64,000 nt of DNA from Lachnospiraceae bacterium (GTDB lineage: Bacteria; Bacillota; Clostridia; Lachnospirales; Lachnospiraceae). The notes beneath the pieces were generated by a model. The model was not told where the DNA came from. It searched no databases and worked only from the letters and a program-made list of their open reading frames with translations. Of the stretch, positions 62,210 to 64,000 are shown piece after piece. Each line of letters begins with the position of its first letter. The stretch's first letter is position 1. The translations under genes were made by a program, and so were the position numbers. The stretch spans positions 1-64,000 of the forward strand of contig JAILEQ010000062.1 of the NCBI GenBank assembly GCA_024687305.1, read 5' to 3'.

Positions 62210-62431
62210 ATGGCAAAAGAAGAAAAAGAAAAAATATCTATAGAAGAAGCATTCGCAAAGCTCGATGAGACCGTGAAAGAAATGGAAGACGACGACGTTT
62301 CGCTTGAAAGATCGTTTTCTTTGTACAAGACGGGCATGGAGCTTATCGAATCGTGTACAAAAGAGATCGATCTTGTGGAAAAGAATGTTCTCAAACTTTC
62401 AAAGAACGGAGAGACAGATGACTTTTCGTGA
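62210..62431 (+). CDS. xseB: Exodeoxyribonuclease VII small subunit
   Basis: 73 residues from the ATG at 62210, which follows the xseA stop by one base. SIEEAFAKLDETVKEMEDDDVSLERSFSLYKTGMELIESC is the two-helix family signature. Overlaps ispA by 14 bp, a sign of translational coupling. Confidence 0.96.
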   Translation: MAKEEKEKISIEEAFAKLDETVKEMEDDDVSLERSFSLYKTGMELIESCTKEIDLVEKNVLKLSKNGETDDFS

Positions 62432-63311
62432 AGATCTTAAAACATATGTTGAGAATATAAACAAAATGCTTGAACAGGCGCTTGATATAATGACCGGATA
62501 TGCGGATTATCTGGTGGATGCCATGCGCTATTCCGTTGTGGGAGGCGGAAAGCGTTTAAGACCGCTTCTTATGCAGGAGAGCAACAAACTTTTCGGAGAG
62601 CCCTCAAAAGAGCTCCCGTATTTCATGGCCGCGCTTGAGTTCATTCATTCGTATTCACTCGTTCACGACGACATGCCATGTATAGACAACGATGAGTACA
62701 GAAGAGGGCGCAAGACGACTCATGCGGTATACGGAGAGACTACGGCACTTTTGGCCGGAGACGGACTGTTAAATTACGCATTCGAGACGGCGTCAAAGGC
62801 TTTTGATATTACAGACGATCCGGCAAAATGCGGACGCGCTATGAAGATACTGGCTAAGCAGGCAGGCATCATGGGAATGATAGGCGGGCAGGCTGCGGAT
62901 GTTAAAGCCGAGAAGACCGGCGAGACGATGACGGAGGATATGCTTTTGTATATCCACGAAAACAAGACTGCGGCTATGATAGAGAGCGCGCTTATGATAG
63001 GTGCGTGCTTAAACGGCGCGGGCGACAAAGAATTGGAAGATCTTTGCGAGATAGGTTCAAAACTCGGTCTTGCATTTCAGATAAGAGACGACATTCTTGA
63101 TATCGAAGGGGATTTCGAACAGTTTGGAAAGCCGATAGGTTCCGACGAAGAAAACGGAAAACTGACTTATGTGTCGTTATACGGCATGGAAAAAGCCAAA
63201 GAAGACGTCGACAGGCTTTCGAAAGAAGCACTCGACGGGCTTAAACGCTTTAATAAACGAAACGAATTTCTGGAAGAACTTGTGGTTTATCTGATAGACC
63301 GCAACAAGTAG
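62418..63311 (+). CDS. ispA: Farnesyl/geranyl diphosphate synthase
   Basis: 297 residues from the ATG inside the xseB end. Aspartate-rich motifs: first DDMPCIDNDEYRRGRKTTH, second DDILDIEGD. GGGKRLRPLL binds pyrophosphate. Makes C15 isoprenyl diphosphate for undecaprenyl and other lipids. dxs follows by 8 bp, supplying its C5 units. Confidence 0.96.
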   Translation: MTFREDLKTYVENINKMLEQALDIMTGYADYLVDAMRYSVVGGGKRLRPLLMQESNKLFGEPSKELPYFMAALEFIHSYSLVHDDMPCIDNDEYRRGRKTTHAVYGETTALLAGDGLLNYAFETASKAFDITDDPAKCGRAMKILAKQAGIMGMIGGQAADVKAEKTGETMTEDMLLYIHENKTAAMIESALMIGACLNGAGDKELEDLCEIGSKLGLAFQIRDDILDIEGDFEQFGKPIGSDEENGKLTYVSLYGMEKAKEDVDRLSKEALDGLKRFNKRNEFLEELVVYLIDRNK

Positions 63312-63319
63312 GTGCATTC

Positions 63320-64000
63320 ATGTATCTTGAAAGAATACAATCCGAAAATGATATAAAGAAGATCCCCGAAGACAAATTGAACGCTCTTGCCGACGAGATC
63401 AGACAGTTTCTCATAGAGAAGATAAGCGTTACCGGCGGACATTTGGGTTCAAACCTCGGAGCCGTGGAACTTACCATGGCGCTTCATCTTTCTTTGGACC
63501 TTCCCAAGGATAAGATTATCTGGGACGTCGGACATCAGTCATATACGCATAAGCTTTTGACCGGGCGCAGAGAAGGGTTCGATACACTCAGAAAATTCGG
63601 CGGTATGGCAGGCTTTCCCAAGCGTATTGAAAGTGACTGCGACTGCTTTAACACAGGGCACAGTTCGACTTCCATCTCGGCGGGGCTCGGACTGGTTAAG
63701 GCAAGAGATCTGAGAGGCGAAAACCATACGATCGTTTCCGTAATAGGAGACGGATCGCTCACAGGCGGTATGGCTTACGAAGCTTTGAACAATGCTTCCA
63801 AGCTTGAGACCAACTTTATAATCGTGTTAAACGACAACAATATGTCGATCTCCGAGAATGTCGGCGGCGTCAGCAAATACTTAAACGGTATAAGAACGGC
63901 CGACAGTTATCTCGATCTTAAGGAAAGCATATTTACGAAGCTTATGAACATCCCCGGAGGCGCGAATGTCGTAAAGACGATCAGGAAGACCAAGTCTACC
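63320..64000 (+). CDS. dxs: 1-deoxy-D-xylulose-5-phosphate synthase, N-terminal part (runs off the window)
   Basis: 227 residues to the window end without a stop. GGHLGSNLGAVELTMALH, DVGHQSYTHKLLTGR, GHSSTSISAGLGLV and the thiamine site GDGSLTGGMAYEALNNAS through ILNDNNMSIS are standard DXS. First step of the MEP isoprenoid pathway. No strong ribosome site (AGTAGGTG). Confidence 0.97.
   Translation, partial: MYLERIQSENDIKKIPEDKLNALADEIRQFLIEKISVTGGHLGSNLGAVELTMALHLSLDLPKDKIIWDVGHQSYTHKLLTGRREGFDTLRKFGGMAGFPKRIESDCDCFNTGHSSTSISAGLGLVKARDLRGENHTIVSVIGDGSLTGGMAYEALNNASKLETNFIIVLNDNNMSISENVGGVSKYLNGIRTADSYLDLKESIFTKLMNIPGGANVVKTIRKTKST

Overview
The window looks like chromosome from an anaerobic, polysaccharide-degrading Lachnospiraceae-type Firmicute (Butyrivibrio and its relatives are the natural comparison; this is inference, since no rRNA gene is present). 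The reasons are strong GGAGG ribosome binding sites, TTGACA/TATAAT promoters, a CIRCE-controlled groESL, a clostridial order of housekeeping genes (asp23-nusB-xseA-xseB-ispA-dxs), YesM/YesN-type sugar regulation, LplB/YtcP/YtcQ-type oligosaccharide importers, and membrane- or lipid-anchored GH5 enzymes. There are no rRNA or tRNA genes, no CRISPR array, and no intact transposase. Layout. 1-2.0 kb: start of a TrkH/KtrB potassium channel gene (minus strand) and an ABC-F ribosome-protection ATPase. 2.1-15.0 kb: a glycan utilisation locus with a YesM-like kinase, a repeat-bearing wall or membrane surface protein, two sugar permeases, a solute-binding lipoprotein, a YesN-like regulator on the minus strand, a GH5 lipoprotein and a LacX-like epimerase. 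The surface protein and the GH5 share what looks like the same C-terminal or repeated beta-sandwich module. 15.1-38.3 kb: an accessory, mosaic region. It holds a small protein with an IscB/RRXRR-like N-terminus, two near-identical prolyl-tRNA editing paralogues at opposite ends, HD, flavin-reductase and YCII proteins, and a Na/Pi-cotransporter-family gene behind a yybP-ykoY (manganese) riboswitch. It also holds a HAD-shikimate kinase fusion, a vWA protein, membrane-linked regulators, a nucleoside phosphorylase with a membrane and zinc-ribbon tail, and a lantibiotic-immunity-like ABC transporter facing its own two-component system. 38.3-40.5 kb: a metal module with two promoters each followed by a TTAGCC-type inverted repeat, a decayed MATE transporter fragment, an AraC regulator and a ZIP transporter. 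40.5-44.6 kb: a GH26 beta-mannanase without a signal peptide, an orphan receiver and a membrane-anchored GH5-CBM enzyme. 44.6-51.0 kb: a GntR(YtrA)-ABC operon, an LCP cell-wall ligase, a metallophosphatase and a HAD phosphatase. 51.1-64.0 kb: a conserved core with groES-groEL, a 68-bp tandem repeat, rpsO, pnp with a long leader hairpin, lspA, deoB, prfC, asp23, nusB, xseA, xseB, ispA and the start of dxs. How it works together: the two glycoside hydrolase loci suggest extracellular cleavage of beta-glucan or mannan-type polymers, import of the oligosaccharides by the Lpl-type ABC system under YesM/YesN control, and cytoplasmic finishing (GH26, epimerase). The ABC systems with GntR or OmpR regulators, the ABC-F protein and the LCP and phosphatase genes look like envelope or antibiotic defence. 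The riboswitch and the TTAGCC boxes suggest that this region is also wired to transition-metal status. REP-like elements (GGGGACGGTGGTG core) are scattered here, one of them inside a coding sequence.
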